A stretch of 64,000 nt of DNA from Coix lacryma-jobi var. lacryma-jobi (lineage: Eukaryota; Streptophyta; Magnoliopsida; Poales; Poaceae): the NCBI GenBank assembly GCA_009763385.1, contig CM019824.1:146451705-146515704 (forward strand), written 5' to 3'. Shown here in pieces: positions 22,979 to 35,512 of this stretch. The notes under the pieces are model-generated. The model had not been told where the DNA came from. It made no database searches and saw only the letters and a program-made list of their open reading frames with translations. The stretch's first letter is position 1, and every line of letters starts with the position of its first letter. The translations under genes and the position numbers were made by a program.

Positions 22979-25496
22979 TTTTTTTAGATGAAGGAATAAA
23001 ATAACATTCCAGCCTCCCACATTCACGAATGAATAGGTATAGCTACTTGATACACAGCACCAAGCACCAGTCTAAGGACCATGCTCCACTAAGTAAAGCA
23101 AACTCAAATCGAGTTACACGATAATTAAAACAGACCAACCATAAGCCTTAACAGAAAAGTCAAGACACTTAATTCTCCAAATATCTTTGTTGCTTCGCAC
23201 CCCATCTTCCTAGAACTTCTAACAGCATCACCTCCAGCTGCTTACACCCTTTCTTCAAAGGTTCTCTCTCTTTCTTTTTAGATAACTGAGACCATTGTCT
23301 GATCCAGTAAGTTCCCCTGAAAATTACCTGCAAAAAGAAGTTAGAATTCATCCCGGAAAACACTGAATCATTTCTATTCAACCACATTGCCCAGCACATT
23401 GCTGATAATCCCACCATAACTTTGTTCCTTAGACCTGGAGTAAAACTCTTTAGCCACGAACCAAATAGGTGTTTAATATTTTTAGGCGGTTGAATATTAA
23501 AAGTGATGAACAGTGCATTCCAAACAAACCTCGCCATCCTACAATTAAAAAACAGATGCTGCACTGTCTCCTTTAAGCCACAAAAGACACATTTAGCATC
23601 CCCTTTCCAACCCCTCTTTAGCAAATTATCTTTTGTAAGTAAGACCCCTCTCTTTAGGTACCAAAGGAAGATTTTTATTTTCAGTGGCAGTTTTGCTTTC
23701 CAGAACAAAAATTTCCCAGAAATTTTCACCTTCTTCATTATATCTCTGTATAGAGATTGTGTTGAAAACCCTCCATTTTTCTTTAACCTCCATCGAAACC
23801 TATCTTTATTCTCATTTAGAGTAATGGGTACTACTAAGGAAACAAGAGTAAGCCATTCATTTAGTCTTTCACCGACTAAAGCCCTTCGAAACGAAATGTT
23901 CAAAGGAGTAGTGCTTAAGACTTTAGCTACAGAATCACTCTTTCCTCTCACTATCTTGTAGAGGTCTAGGAACCTTTGTTTCAGAGGTTCCTGACCAATC
24001 CACAAATCTTCCCAAAACTTAGCCTCATTGCCACAATTGACTTCAAACCTCCCATGCTCTAGTAAGAGATCCTTGACGTCCATAAGTCCTGACCAAAAAT
24101 GTGAATCCCCCGGCCTTTTTACCACTTGAGACAAGCACTTGCCCCTTAAATATTTATTTTTAAGTACATCCTGCCAAAGCCCTTCCTCATTTAACAGTTT
24201 GAACAACCATTTAGTGAGTAGACAAGAGTTATGTACCTCTAAATTTAGGATGCCAAGACCCCCCATACACCTTGGTTTGCACAGAATGCTCCACTTAGCA
24301 AGTCTGTATTTTTTCTTAAGCTCATCACACTGCCAGAAAAATCTAGACCGATAATAATCCAGCCTTTTACATACTCCTTTAGGAATAGCAAAAAGGGACA
24401 TCATGAACATGGGGAGGCCAGATAAAACCGAGTTAATCAACACTAGTCTACCACCATATGACAAGAGCTTTCCCTTCCAACTGCTAAGTTTTTTTTGAAA
24501 ACGTTCCTCCACTGTACTCCAGTCCTTATTTGACAACCTACGATGATGCATCGGGATTCCTAAGTATCGGAAAGGCAGACTCCCTTCCTTACAGCCAAAC
24601 AAATTTATGAACTCCTTGCTTAGGTTCTTAGCTGAACCAAAACAAAATAGTAAAGTCTTATGGAAATTAATTTTTAAGCCAGATAACTTCTCAAAAGCAC
24701 TTAGTACTAGTTTCAGGTTCCTGGCTTCATCTATATTATTTTCCATAAAGAGTATAGTGTCATCTGTATACTGTAGCACTGAAAGGCCTTCGTCAACTAG
24801 ATTGGGTACTAGACCCTTGAATTGACCATTATTCTTAGCTCTAGAAACAAGAATGGCCAACATATCTGCAACCAAATTAAAAAGGATCGGCAAAAGAGGA
24901 TCCCCTGCCTAAGTCCTTTCTTGGTTTGAAAATTATGTCCTATCTCCTCATTTACCTTAACCCCTACAGTTCCTTTACTAACCACATCCTCAATCCATTT
25001 GCACCATGAAGGTGAAAAGCCTTTCATTCGTAACACTTGTTGCAAGAAAAGACCAATTTACCTTGTCATAGGCTTTTTCAAAATCAACTTTTAGAATAAC
25101 TCCATGTTTCTTCTTTTTATGCAACTCATGGAGTGTTTCATGAAGCACCACCACACCTTCCAAAATATTCCTTCCTGGCAAAAAGGCTGTTTGCGAAGGC
25201 CTCACAACTCTATTAGCTACACTGGTTAATCTATTCGCCATCACTTTTGTAAAAATCTTGAAACTGACATTGAGCATACAGATCGGTCTATATTGTTGAA
25301 CCTGTTTGACTTCCTTTTGCTTTGGTATTAAACTAACGGTTCCAAAATTGAGATTAAACAAAGGAAGTTTTCCAAGATGAAAGTCCTTAAACATGGCCAT
25401 TAGGTCATCTTTAATAAGACCCCAAAAAATTTGAAAAAATTCCACCGGGAACCCATCAGGTCCAGGCGCCCTATTATGTTTCATATGAAAGATGGC
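22979..25496 (-). mobile_element. 5'-truncated L1-type LINE
   Basis: The left edge on the plus strand is a T-run (22979-22986), the poly(A) tail of a minus-strand element. The coding part starts within the reverse transcriptase, so the endonuclease and ORF1 are missing, as expected for 5' truncation during target-primed integration. The right edge is where RT homology stops, at about 25496. No target duplication could be fixed. Confidence 0.8.
23169..25484 (-). pseudogene. LINE reverse transcriptase, frameshifted
   Basis: Three frames follow one another. 24990-25484 holds the RT start (RAPGPDGFPVEFF, YRPICMLN, VDFEKAYDKVNW). 24809-25045 holds GFSPSWCKWIEDVV and the KKGLRQG turn. 23169-24893 holds the catalytic motif YTDDT, the thumb, and a C-terminal zf-RVT domain (CVFCGLKETVQHLFFNC). 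Plant LINEs usually have F/Y-A-D-D, so T in place of A is a deviation. At least two frameshifts make it non-functional. No separate RNase H follows in this copy. Confidence 0.85.
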
Positions 25497-26348
25497 CTCT
25501 CTTTAAAATCACAATCCTAAATCATAAGAAAACTTCAATAGTAAGATTGCAAATTGTAAGATCATAACTAATAGAATCATAAAATTGTAGATTTATTTAA
25601 TAGAATCATAGAATTGACTTAGTCTACTGAAGCTGTAGAATTGAACAATACGAATCAAGATTTTAAATACAATGCCCTCTATAATCGCTAGATGTAGTAA
25701 CGCACGACTGCTAAGAGCTCTGCCACACCAAGGGATGGCCTCACGTCATCACCACATCATCGCCCACCCTACGCCTACTGCCATCGTCATGCAACTTTTC
25801 TCTAACGGCCTCCGTTGTATCCCGATGACGAAGGAATGCTGCTGGAAAATAAGCCATGCATACTATAGGAAACGTTCACACACATCGACCGAGAATTTTG
25901 TGATTCCGGTCATATACGATCTAGTAGCTAGGAGGTGTGGCCTAAGCCTAACAAATGCTTCTTTGTCCTCTTGCAAATAAAAGAAGATGAAGTGCTACTG
26001 TTTTATTTACGAAATACGAGTACTGTACATCCTCCTTGCTTGTCCTTGAGCCGAATACTCACCATCACCTTTGACCCCGGCCCCAAGCGGCCAAGCCCCA
26101 AGCCCCTCCCTCCCTCCATAGCCTTTTTTTTTTCCCTCGCCTTTTAAATTCCCTCACGCCCTACGCGGCTACGCACAAACAACACCTCTAACGCGAGCGC
26201 GCTGCGGAAGAGAGCACTACGCGAGGCCAAAGCCAAGAAGAGAAACGCAGCCGCCGAGCCGCGCCACCCCCACCCACCCACCCGGAGCCGAGGGGAGAGG
26301 AGGAGGACACGCCAGCAGCGCGCACAAAGGCAGAAGCCGCGCGCGGCA
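25497..26348 (+). promoter_or_regulatory. Upstream region of the PADRE gene
   Basis: AT-rich DNA to about 26030 gives way to pyrimidine-rich tracts (ccctccctccatag, a T-run at 26126-26133) and a TATA-like tttaaat at 26142-26148, about 200 bp before the ATG. The 26160-26348 part is GC-rich, as in a monocot 5' UTR. No other gene is seen. Confidence 0.4.
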
Positions 26349-29300
26349 ATGGGCAACAGCATCGGCGGCCGGCGCAAGGGCGCCAAGGTGATGCAGCTGG
26401 ACGGCACGGCGTTCCGCGTGAAGCCGCCGGCGTTCGCGGGCACGGTGCTGCGCGACCACCCGGGGTTCCAGCTCCTCGAGTCCGAGGAGGTGAAGCTGCT
26501 GGGCGTCCGCGCGCGGCCGCTCGCGCACGACGCGCAGCTCCGCCCGGGCCGGCTCTACTTCCTCGTGGCGCTGCCCCGGCCGGCCGTCCCGCCGCGCCGC
26601 GCCTGGTCGGGCGCGCTCCACGTCGGCGCGCGGGAGCGGCTGGAGTCGCTCATGCTCACGCGCCGCTCCACCTCTGACCTCTCCCTGCCGGCCTCCGCGT
26701 CCGCGTCCGCGGGCACGGCGCCGCCGTCCCCGCTCTCCACGGCCTCCGAGGGCGGGCCCGTCCGGCTCCGGATGCGCCTGCCCAAGGCGCAGGTCGACAA
26801 GCTCATGGCCGAGAGCCGCGACGGCGCCGAGGCCGCCGCCAGGATCATGCAGCTCTGCGCCGCTAACGCCGGCAGCGGCGCCGCCACGCCCGAGCGCGGG
26901 ATCCTGCGGACGCCCGACCGGAGCCCGCGGTTCGTGCCCACGCCGGACTGGGGCGCTGCCGCCGCCGGGTTCGCGCAGACGCCCGAGCGGAGCCCGAGGT
27001 TCGCGGCGACGCCTGACTGGGGCACCGGGTTCATGATGCCGCCGGGCGCTGCGACGGCGCCAAGGACGCCGGAGAGGTGGCCCGCGGTGGCTCGCACCCC
27101 AGAGTACGCGTCGCCGGACGTCGTCAAGGCCAGCAGGAAAGAGGTAATGCATGGCTCTCGAATCTCGATTCCCTCAAATCCTAGATTTCACAGGCATCTT
27201 GCATTCGTTCCTGTTTGTTTTCTTTTTTAAAAAACACAAGCCCCGTAATTATGACTAACATAACACCACCTTTGCAAAAAAAAAAAACGAGATCAAATGT
27301 ACGCAAAAAACTAAAATTAAATCTATTGATTTTTTTTTTTGTACGCAATAATCACTACATCGTGTGAGAAGCACGTGGTGAAGTTCTATTCCTTTTTGAC
27401 CAGGAATTTGGGGGCGGCTTCACAAAATGGAAAAAGTGTATTTTTCTTATATAAAAAATATTTGCAACGTTATTTTGTCAAAATTTTAAATATAAAAAAT
27501 GACGTTAGTGCGTAAGGACATATGAAAAACTAAGGAACTCGAAAGCGACTGCTTTGGATAGTCTCTTACAATGCGTGAAGCACGAATCTGTGAAAACAGA
27601 ACACTGCACTCGTTGAAACTTAATATTCAGTTTACTCAGTAACAGTCAAACGGTACCGTTTGTACTGTGCGTGGAGTATAAATTGTGCAACTTGAACTGA
27701 AATGAAAACGAGTGAAATCTGGGATTACTTGTCTGAAACCACTCGGATACCTTACGTGTCGTTGCGGGCACCGGCTTCTGTTTTCATGAGTGTGTCCAAT
27801 ACGCTAGGATAACCTAAGGACGAGTAGTGTTAAGCGATGGGCCTGTTCCATGTCACTGCTAGCCTGGACCAACTAACTACTCGATCACAAAGGTTCCAGA
27901 TCTTTGCTTACACCTACTAGAAATGCCCAAAAACTCCCCTAACAACGGGGAATCGACAAGAAACGCAAACACCGGGTTTCAACTTCATCTGATTCTCAAA
28001 TCCAACCCGCCGAGTTCGGCTCGTAGTTTAATAAATTAAATAACAAGGTTAGCTGGCTAATCCTTATCCGGATCGATCAAACGAACTCCAATTCGACTTC
28101 TTGTGCTTGGATGACATTAGATAATCACCAGAGTTCAGAAAATGGGTCACTGGGATGCCTTTTCAGTGTGTTCTGGGCTGCACAAGCTGTACATGCAGAA
28201 CAAAAACATATCCCCGCAAGCGGAGGTGGTCACCTCACTGAAAAAGCTTTTCGAGGAAACCTCACGGAAAAAGTGAAAAAAGCGAGGACGGCCACCATGG
28301 ATATTGCGATCGTCGCGTGAAGGTAAGAAAAGCGAGAGGCGGCGAGCACTTGAGCAGACGACAGTTTGATGCCGTTCCTGGGACGGCAGGGACTCATTTG
28401 CCGTCAGATCCGGCGCCGCATTGTTGGTTGTGAGTGTGGCTGGCGGCAGCAGCCAGCAGTCGGCGGCGGCTGCTGCGGACGGGTGCAAATGCGAGAATTT
28501 TCCAAGATTTTGATAGGTCCAGTGACGAAGCAAAATACAGTTGCTTGTCACTCTCGTACTGTAAATGCGTATCGGTAGACGGTAGTTGAATTCTCTGTTT
28601 TTGTTTTCTCTTTGCGGTGTTCTTGGGTCCTAGTCGCAGCCTTCAATTTACAGCGAATAAGATTTGGTCTTGCTGGCCGCTGAAGTTTCAAAACAAAGGT
28701 TCTCTGGGTATTCGATGCTGTCAGCAGATAATTCACAGTACATGTAGAGAGTAGAGACTCAAACAAGCATGACGAGCAGTCGAGCACCAACCCTGTTCCA
28801 GCTGAAACTCTTTGCTTAAGGCCTTCACTAGCTTTTCAGCAGTGATCTCCCTCTTCGGCTCTACGTTTTTTTTTGCCCCTAAAAAAAGTGGGTTTTGCAT
28901 CGCTGCAGCAAGTTTAGAGACGGTATACGACGTCAGAAATGGTGTAGAACCACAGTAGAAGCATCTCAAGGACACAAAGTCAGATTGGTGGGAAGTCAAT
29001 TTGTGTTACGGAACCAAAGGCAAAGTTTAGAGGAAAAAGGGGGTTCCTCTTCAATTCATCTGTGGTGGCAACACAAAACACGCTGTGGGAGTCCCGGCCT
29101 TCAGTTAGAAACCAAACCGAGCCGAGAATGTTTCAAGGATCACAAAAACTACAAGTTGCTCGTCTTACATCCATACGTTCGTTCGTCTTGGGTGGATTTT
29201 CTTCAGTCACCGTCACACTGATGCAGTGTTGCGTTCATTCTGGAAGCTCAAAGTCAAATCGATAACAACTTGGGCAATTAAACAAGGCCTAACAATAAGC

Positions 29301-29679
29301 AGCAGCACGGTCGACCGTCGCATGACACACTGTCTCGTGATCTCACCGCAATTAACCTTATCGTTATCACCAATCCTTTTCCGCCTTTGCTCATCTCATC
29401 TTTTTTTCAGTCTCAAGATAAAAAGACATTTTCGCTGAATGGGAACACGCTCGTTTCTAAACCACATTATTATCGGTAGCTTCTGTCATGCGTTTTACTT
29501 TGCTAGCATAATTTCGGGCACATCATTATCGTCCCTTATTAATGCGTGTGCGGAGTGGCAAGCGGTTTTGAAATCTACGGTTCGTCGCCTTTTGCTGACG
29601 GTTTCTGAATCTCATCTCTGTTGTGGTGTTGCAGAAGCGAACGCGGTTCGTGGCGCTGCCAGATGAGATAATCGCGTGA
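26349..29679 (+). CDS. DUF4228/PADRE-domain protein, two exons
   Basis: Exon 1 is 26349-27143 and exon 2 is 29635-29679. The donor GAG-GTAATG and acceptor TTGCAG join in phase 0, giving about 279 residues ending KRTRFVALPDEIIA. The N-terminus MGNSIG fits an N-myristoylation signal. Residues about 1-80 match the PADRE/DUF4228 family (KVMQLDGTAFRVKPP, HPGFQLLESEEV, LRPGRLYFLVALP). The family is plant-specific, often stress- or pathogen-responsive, with unknown biochemistry. Residues about 180-255 carry repeated proline-directed sites (TPDRSPRF, TPDWG, TPERSPRF, TPDWG, RTPERW, RTPEYASP), likely phosphosites. It resembles the proteins annotated as At1g66480-like. Without splicing, the frame would read on into the intron for 28 more codons, which looks like an artefact. 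Codon use is strongly GC-rich, as in many grass genes. Confidence 0.88.
27144..29634 (+). other. 2.5-kb intron of the PADRE gene
   Basis: It starts GTAATG and ends in a T/G-rich tract with ...GGTGTTGCAG. The content is ordinary AT-rich DNA with A/T runs. Small open frames inside (for example 28147-28551 minus, 28895-29221 plus) have no recognisable domain. No clear transposon ends were found. Confidence 0.7.
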
Positions 29680-31553
29680 CTTTTTCTCCCGGGCCGGATG
29701 AAACGAGGGTGGCGGTGGTGTTGCTTGCAGTTGCAGCATGGCAAGCATGGTGGTGGCGACGGGCAGAGAGAGCCAGAAGATGTAGACTGATCGATCCGCA
29801 GGGTGCGAGACGCCGTGTCCCATGGTCGTTTTCCTCGGTTGCAGCAGGGCTGGGGATGAGCACCTGCGTGCTGCCGGTCGCCGGTGGCCGCAGCTTCGTT
29901 CAATTCCTGTCTTGCCTCCGATCGACGACAGGGACTGGAGTGTCATCTTCTTGTTTTTTTTTATTGGTGTGTGTGGTCTATGTATCTGCTCCATCTGTAA
30001 GGCTCTCTTGCTCGTCGTCGTCCCTAGATGTAGGTAGCTGAAGAAGCTTAGAGTATGAAATAGTTCTACATACATGTATATGATAAGAGTTATGAACAGA
30101 CTTTTGTGGAGACGATCACAGTTACGTACCCGGCCTATATATGTAGCTGACAGCTTCGCGTGTCATCGTCCTGATCGTGATTCTGTTTGTGGAAATATTC
30201 CGTCATCAAAGAGGAATAAGGAAGAATTGCATATTTTGGTGGTTCAATTGCCTCGGCAGCATTTCTGTTTTGGTGGAAAGATCGTGTGCCGGTGTTTATC
30301 AATGACCTATTTGTCTTAGCAAGCTAGCTGCATAGGCAAACACTGGCTGCTCCGTGGTCATTTGTGGATTCTGGACCTAGGATACAGATGCTGACTAACC
30401 ATGAACTCAACGTATAAAACACTGGATATCAAATGAATGAACTGATAATGATGAATTAGAGAATACTGAGAGAATCGGTACGTTTTCTGCCACAAATTTC
30501 AGAAACTTGATTCCCAGCAGACTTGACTTGATCCTTGATCGTGAAAGTAGACACTCCGACGTTGGACCCCGGCCACGGCCATGATCAACACCGTGGGGAC
30601 TGAGAGAGTCCAGACTGCAGACTGCAGACTGCACAATAGCACAGCCATTTTCCTTTGCCTTTTTTAGAGAAGAAAGAAAGAGGAGTTTCGTTTGCCTTTT
30701 TTTTAGAGATGAAGAAGAAAGAGGAATTTCCTTTGCCTTTGTGGTCAGGACGGAAGGGGCGCCGATCAGCCACGTCCACAACCTTTTCACTCTGCTGTTT
30801 TCTCTACTGTTTTTCGGCCCATCAATTGGTCCCTAGCCCATCTAGCAGATTAAAAAAAGGCTGTTAGCTACTGCACAACCAGCCACAAAAGCCCATCTCG
30901 CATGCTTTAGGCCCATTACAAGAATTATTTTTCTTTTCCTTCTTCTATTTGGACATTTTGTTTTTCCTTTCTGTTTCCGTGAATTCCTTTTTAATTACTT
31001 TATTTACTCAATTTTCTTTTTTTCTTTATTTAATGAGATGTTTTATGATGTATTGTGCCTTTTTCTTATGAATCATTAGATGTTCCATAATGTGTGATGT
31101 ATTGTTTTTTTAAGTATTCACATGTGTACATGGTGCTTTTTGTATTTTTTTCTATAACATCTGTGAGATGTTCGATGAGATTACAGGGTGCTTTTTTCTA
31201 TAAAGTATTCTAGATTGTTTGTTTAGTTTCAATGAGATGTTTTATGCTATACTTTCAATTTTCCACATAGTAACCATGAAAATGTTTTATGGTGTATCGT
31301 AGCTTGTTCATGTAGTATCCTTGGTATGTTCTTTTCTTTTTTCCCCTCTATGACATGGTTTTTTTTGTTGTGGTTTTTATCTTTCCTATATAATTTGTTT
31401 TTTATTTTATTTGGTTATCTATTTTCCTTTATTTTTGTTTTTTATATCACTGTATCCTTGCTCCTTATCCATGATGTTTTGTTGATATTCACTCAAATTA
31501 TTTATTGCCGTCATAATATAATACTATTGTTCTTATTGATGGATTATGAGGAT
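29680..31553. other. 3' UTR and downstream DNA, no further gene
   Basis: The first ~380 bp are probably the 3' UTR of the PADRE gene. Farther on, gactgcagactgcagactgcac (30611-30634) is a short triple repeat. Two imperfect copies of a 39-bp A/G-rich unit lie at 30657-30737. Bases 30930-31550 are T-rich, with repeated gatgt and tgatgtattg words. Confidence 0.5.
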
Positions 31554-31690
31554 GCTACACTAGCCGAAAACAAAATTTTTTCGACCTCATAAACCAGGAA
31601 CTACTGCTAGTTATAGATCACGAGATTACCACTAGACGCGCAGGTGCAGCGGAAGACGTCTCGGCGTAGACGTGCGCGTCGCAGCGATGC

Positions 31691-32903
31691 CCTAATTTTT
31701 TGTAATTTAACCTTTTTCTGTTAAAAAATCACGTTTGGACCCTTAAAAAACTATACCCGTTTTTGGACCCTTAGCTCGGCGCCGTGACTTACGGCGCCGA
31801 GCTAGCGACCCGGCAGGCGACGTGGCGCTGACATGGAACAGGTCGGCGCCATGATTCATGGCACCGAGCTCAAAACAAATAAATATTGCGTCCTAAGAGG
31901 AACACAAACATTCTATAGAGCAACTGGTTAGAGCACACACCTTGTTTTCTTGTAAAAAATGTAGAGAAATGGGCCTTTGAACCTTGGTCTGTAGGAGTAG
32001 AGTGCGTGGACCTTCACTGAATATGTTTGGATTGTTCGAATAGTGTCTGCACTGAATGATATCCACTTCTTCAATAACAAACAATTATTTTCAATATCTT
32101 AACACAAGCTTCGTTTTTTTACAGTAATTTAAAATATCTAATTTATTCTCTGATCGAAGTTGAACAAAAAATTAGTAGCTAATAAATTAGAGTTGAGAAA
32201 GAAATAAAAATACAACAAAAAAAGAGAGACAACAAATATTTCGAAAAAAACAGCAAAAAATGTAGAGAAATGAGCCTTTGAACCTTGGTGTGCAGGAGTA
32301 GAGTGCGTGGACCTTCACTGAATATGTTTGGATTGTTGGAAGTGTCTGCACTGAATGATATCCACTTCTTCAATAACAAACAATTATCTTCGATATCTTA
32401 ACACAAGCTTCGTATTTTTTTACAGTAATTTAAAATATCTAATTTATTCTCTGATCGAAGTTGAACAAAAAATTAGTAGCTAATAAATTAGAGTTGAGAA
32501 AGAAATAAAAATACAACAAAAAAAGAGAGATAACAAATATTTCCAAAAAAACAGCAAAAAATGTAGGGCAATGGGCCTTTGAACCTTGGACAGCGGGAAA
32601 ACAAGGTGTGTGCTCTAACCAGTCACTCTATAGCATGTTTGTGTTCCTCTTAGGACACAATACTTATTTGTTTTTAGCTCGGCGCCATGAATCATGGCGC
32701 CGACCTCTGCCATGTCAGCGCCACGTCGCCTGCCAGGTCGCGAGCCACGTCAATTAGACCCTCCTAGCTATGGCGCCGAGCTGTGTTACCTCGGCGCCGT
32801 AAGTCACGGCCCCGAGCTAAGGGTCCAAAAACGGGTATAGTTTTTTTTAAGGGTCCAAACGTGAATTTTTTGACAGAAAAAAGTTAAATTACAAAAAATT
32901 AGG
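31691..32903. mobile_element. Mutator-like foldback element
   Basis: Both ends read CCTAATTTTTTGTAATTTAAC inward and continue as inverted repeats for about 230 bp. The flanks are cagcgatgc (31682-31690) and cagtgatgc (32904-32912), a 9-bp duplication with one mismatch, as produced by Mutator-like transposases. Each arm carries GC-rich secondary hairpins; at 31773-31803 a 13-bp stem (agctcggcgccgt) closes on a 5-base loop. There is no transposase frame. The middle is a 301-bp tandem repeat. Confidence 0.75.
31960..32600. repeat. 301-bp tandem repeat, two copies plus a partial third
   Basis: Units start with tgtagagaaatg at 31960 and 32261, and a third (tgtagggcaatg) starts at 32562 and runs only about 35 bp before joining the right arm. 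The copies are almost identical, so the duplication is much younger than the arms or has been homogenised. Confidence 0.8.
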
Positions 32904-33120
32904 CAGTGATGCCGTGTAGAGGTTCACGTCCGACCTTCACGTCTCCACGTGCGGTTCATTCTTGTGCTCCAGATGCAGCACCTCCGAGGTATCCCACACG
33001 TACATGGAGAAAGCGTCACTCCTCCAGACTGCTAGGTCTGCGAGGAGCAATAGGCGCGGGCGTGGGGTGGGCGACGACTGTCAAAAATGACGTGACTCAA
33101 CCCTGGTCGCCCCACCCTTC

Positions 33121-33211
33121 TATTTATAGGCGTCCCTAATAAGCCCGCTGACCTGGAGGCCCATTAGCAAACCCTAATCCCGGTCTGATTCGAGTCCAAC
33201 TCGAATCAGAC
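33121..33211 (-). promoter_or_regulatory. Copia LTR promoter with upstream palindrome
   Basis: The minus strand reads TATAAATA at 33128-33121. Upstream of it, 33183-33211 is a perfect 12-bp inverted repeat (gtctgattcgag / ctcgaatcagac) around a 5-base loop. Its position suggests a bound regulatory site, but that role is inferred. Confidence 0.5.
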
Positions 33212-33915
33212 TTCCAACCCCTTAAGCGTGCGACCCTATGGGTTCACGCACACATAGACACGGCCTGAGGACTCCTACTCACCCGATAGTTGATAGCGGC
33301 CTCTAGCAAGACGTGTCAACTCCTATGTATACGCAAAGATCATATCTAACGAACCACCACGATCACATATACGTAATTCCCTTGCCACACAATATTTGGT
33401 CCAACTCATAGGTTAACACTTAACCTAAGCACGACCATGCATTTTATGATCCAATCATTTGAGTGGTCCAGTGATATCTCTCTTGCATGAAGAGGGGCAA
33501 ATCCCATCTTGATCTTCTATGTCTTACAACATACTTCCTGACAAACCCGAAGACTATCTTTATAACTACTCTGTTACGAAGTAGCGTTTGATAGTCCCTA
33601 AGTAAGTCGATTCATATCTTGAGTACATACCACAATCTCAGATCTAAGGACATAACGTACATGATGTGTAAAGAGATAATAAGAAGAGCATCTCATGTTG
33701 GGTCAGTCCAGCCTCATGTCATACATGTGCCCACATTATTAGTTTGACATCTCCATGTCTATGACTTGTGAAACATAGTCATCAACTAATACATGTGTTG
33801 ATCTAATATTCATGTGTGTCCTCACATGAACTCCGATCAGGGACAACTATCGAATAACCATACAAATAAAGAGTCTCACAGACAATTCACATAATTGTCA
33901 ATCCATACAAGTTGT

Positions 33916-35512
33916 TGTTGACACTTACTAACGTCGTTACTAAGAATGGACCTTACGATCCATCCCCGGCAACGGCGCCAGAAATGCTTGTTGACACTTA
34001 CTAACGTCGTTACTAAGAATGGACCTTACGATCCATCCCCGGCAACGGCGCCAGAAATGCTTGTTGGTATTTCTTAGCGTAAGCAGAAGAATCCGCCAGC
34101 GCACGGAATTACCGTTGTAGCACTTCACCCGGTGGTATTCAGGGTATCGTATTTCCACGAGGAACGGAGGTATTTCTTCTATCTAGTTCGTCCAAGGACA
34201 ACACAAGGGTAGAGAAGGAGAAGGGAATAGAGACGGATCGCTAAAGCTTTACTGTCTAAAGATAGATAAACGTTACTTCTACTTGTTCACTTCGGGCACC
34301 GGCTTATACCTGGTCTGCCAGGTAACTCCGGCCTTTGTGTAGCTCTACGCCGTAACCGAACGTGGGGAAAACTAAGGGCAAACAGGGCTGTCACCACCTG
34401 CTGCCGATCCCTCACCCGTGGATTACGAGGCAAATGAAGGTGAACCCTAGCCTAGACACCACGTCTACGCTATTGATCACTACTCTAGCGTTGCGCAGGA
34501 ACCCCTCCAAATGATTCAGAGGTTCCTCTACTAGAGTATCCGCTACGAGAACGGACGACGAACCCGCAAACAAGAAGAGATAAAGCTTATCTAATCAAAA
34601 GAACAATAATACTGTAGAAACCACGAACACTTACTATGTATGGATCCCGATGTGGGTACAAGGTAAGGGCTCGTCGAGGTACAAGCTCGGGGAGAGACCG
34701 ACAAGCCCGGTACTTCCCCGCTCTCTTCCCTCACATCTCACTCTCCAACTCTAGAAAGCTACTAGGGCATGGCCCTAAGGAGTGGGGATCTACTCAAGAG
34801 AGAGGTGCTCTTCTATTCCTTTGTGTGTTGTTGTTTTGGCCTCCCCTCCTCCTCTCCTTATATAGGTGCTTTAGGTCGGTTTAGGAGGGACTTCGCTGCA
34901 AAAATCACCCGGAACCGCCTTAGGGAGGAGTTAATGCACCGCCTCAACAAAATTGGGCTGAAACCGTCGTTTTGGGGGGGGGGGGGGGCGGTCGACCTAG
35001 GGGGCGGCCGCCCCCTGGCTGGGCCCCCATGGGCTGGGCCAAAGCCCATTTGGCCTGAAATGTCGTGCTGGGTCTGAATCTGGTTGAAGTTTGATGCACT
35101 TCTATATGGGCTTTTTGTGTCCTTGTTCATTTTGCGCATTTTGGCGTGTTGGATTGCGCCTTTTTGGTTGTTATCCACCTGTATGCATGTTTATGGTCTG
35201 CAAAACATAACTTTGCACTACATGTGGAACTTGGTTAGCAATAAATGTATATATATGAGTAAAATGCATGCTTCTTATTCCCTGGATTGCACGGTAGGTG
35301 GGCCACTTGGTATTTGTGTTGCATAATGATGTTTTATGCATTATTTTCCTTGCCTTTATATGCATTTCCATCGATGTATGCCTGTAAGCGAATAATCACC
35401 AAAACTCGTGGAATGCATTAGTGTAAAGCCCTATTCACTAGTCTTGGGAATATTTTTATATATTTTTATAATGAAGTTGGTGGTATAAAATATGAGTTAA
35501 GGACCACCAACA
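33916..35512 (-). repeat. 3' LTR with two internal primer-site units
   Basis: Length 1597 bp. On the plus strand it starts TGTTGACACTTAC, runs through two 73-bp units to 34060, and then reads TGTTGGTATTTC..., ending CCACCAACA. The perfect target duplication sits outside the two 73-bp units, which shows that they belong to the LTR. A G-run at 34975-34987 lies inside. Confidence 0.88.

Noticed and set aside
26217..27152. Long minus-strand open frame (311 codons) over PADRE exon 1
   Set aside because: It is the mirror of a GC-rich exon. The product is Arg/Ala-rich without a domain, and the plus strand shows a known family and good splice sites.
34062..35512. Shorter LTR boundary starting TGTTGGTATTTC
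   Set aside because: TG and CA ends fit, but no target duplication sits there. The GTTGT pair lies 146 bp farther out, so the longer LTR was chosen.
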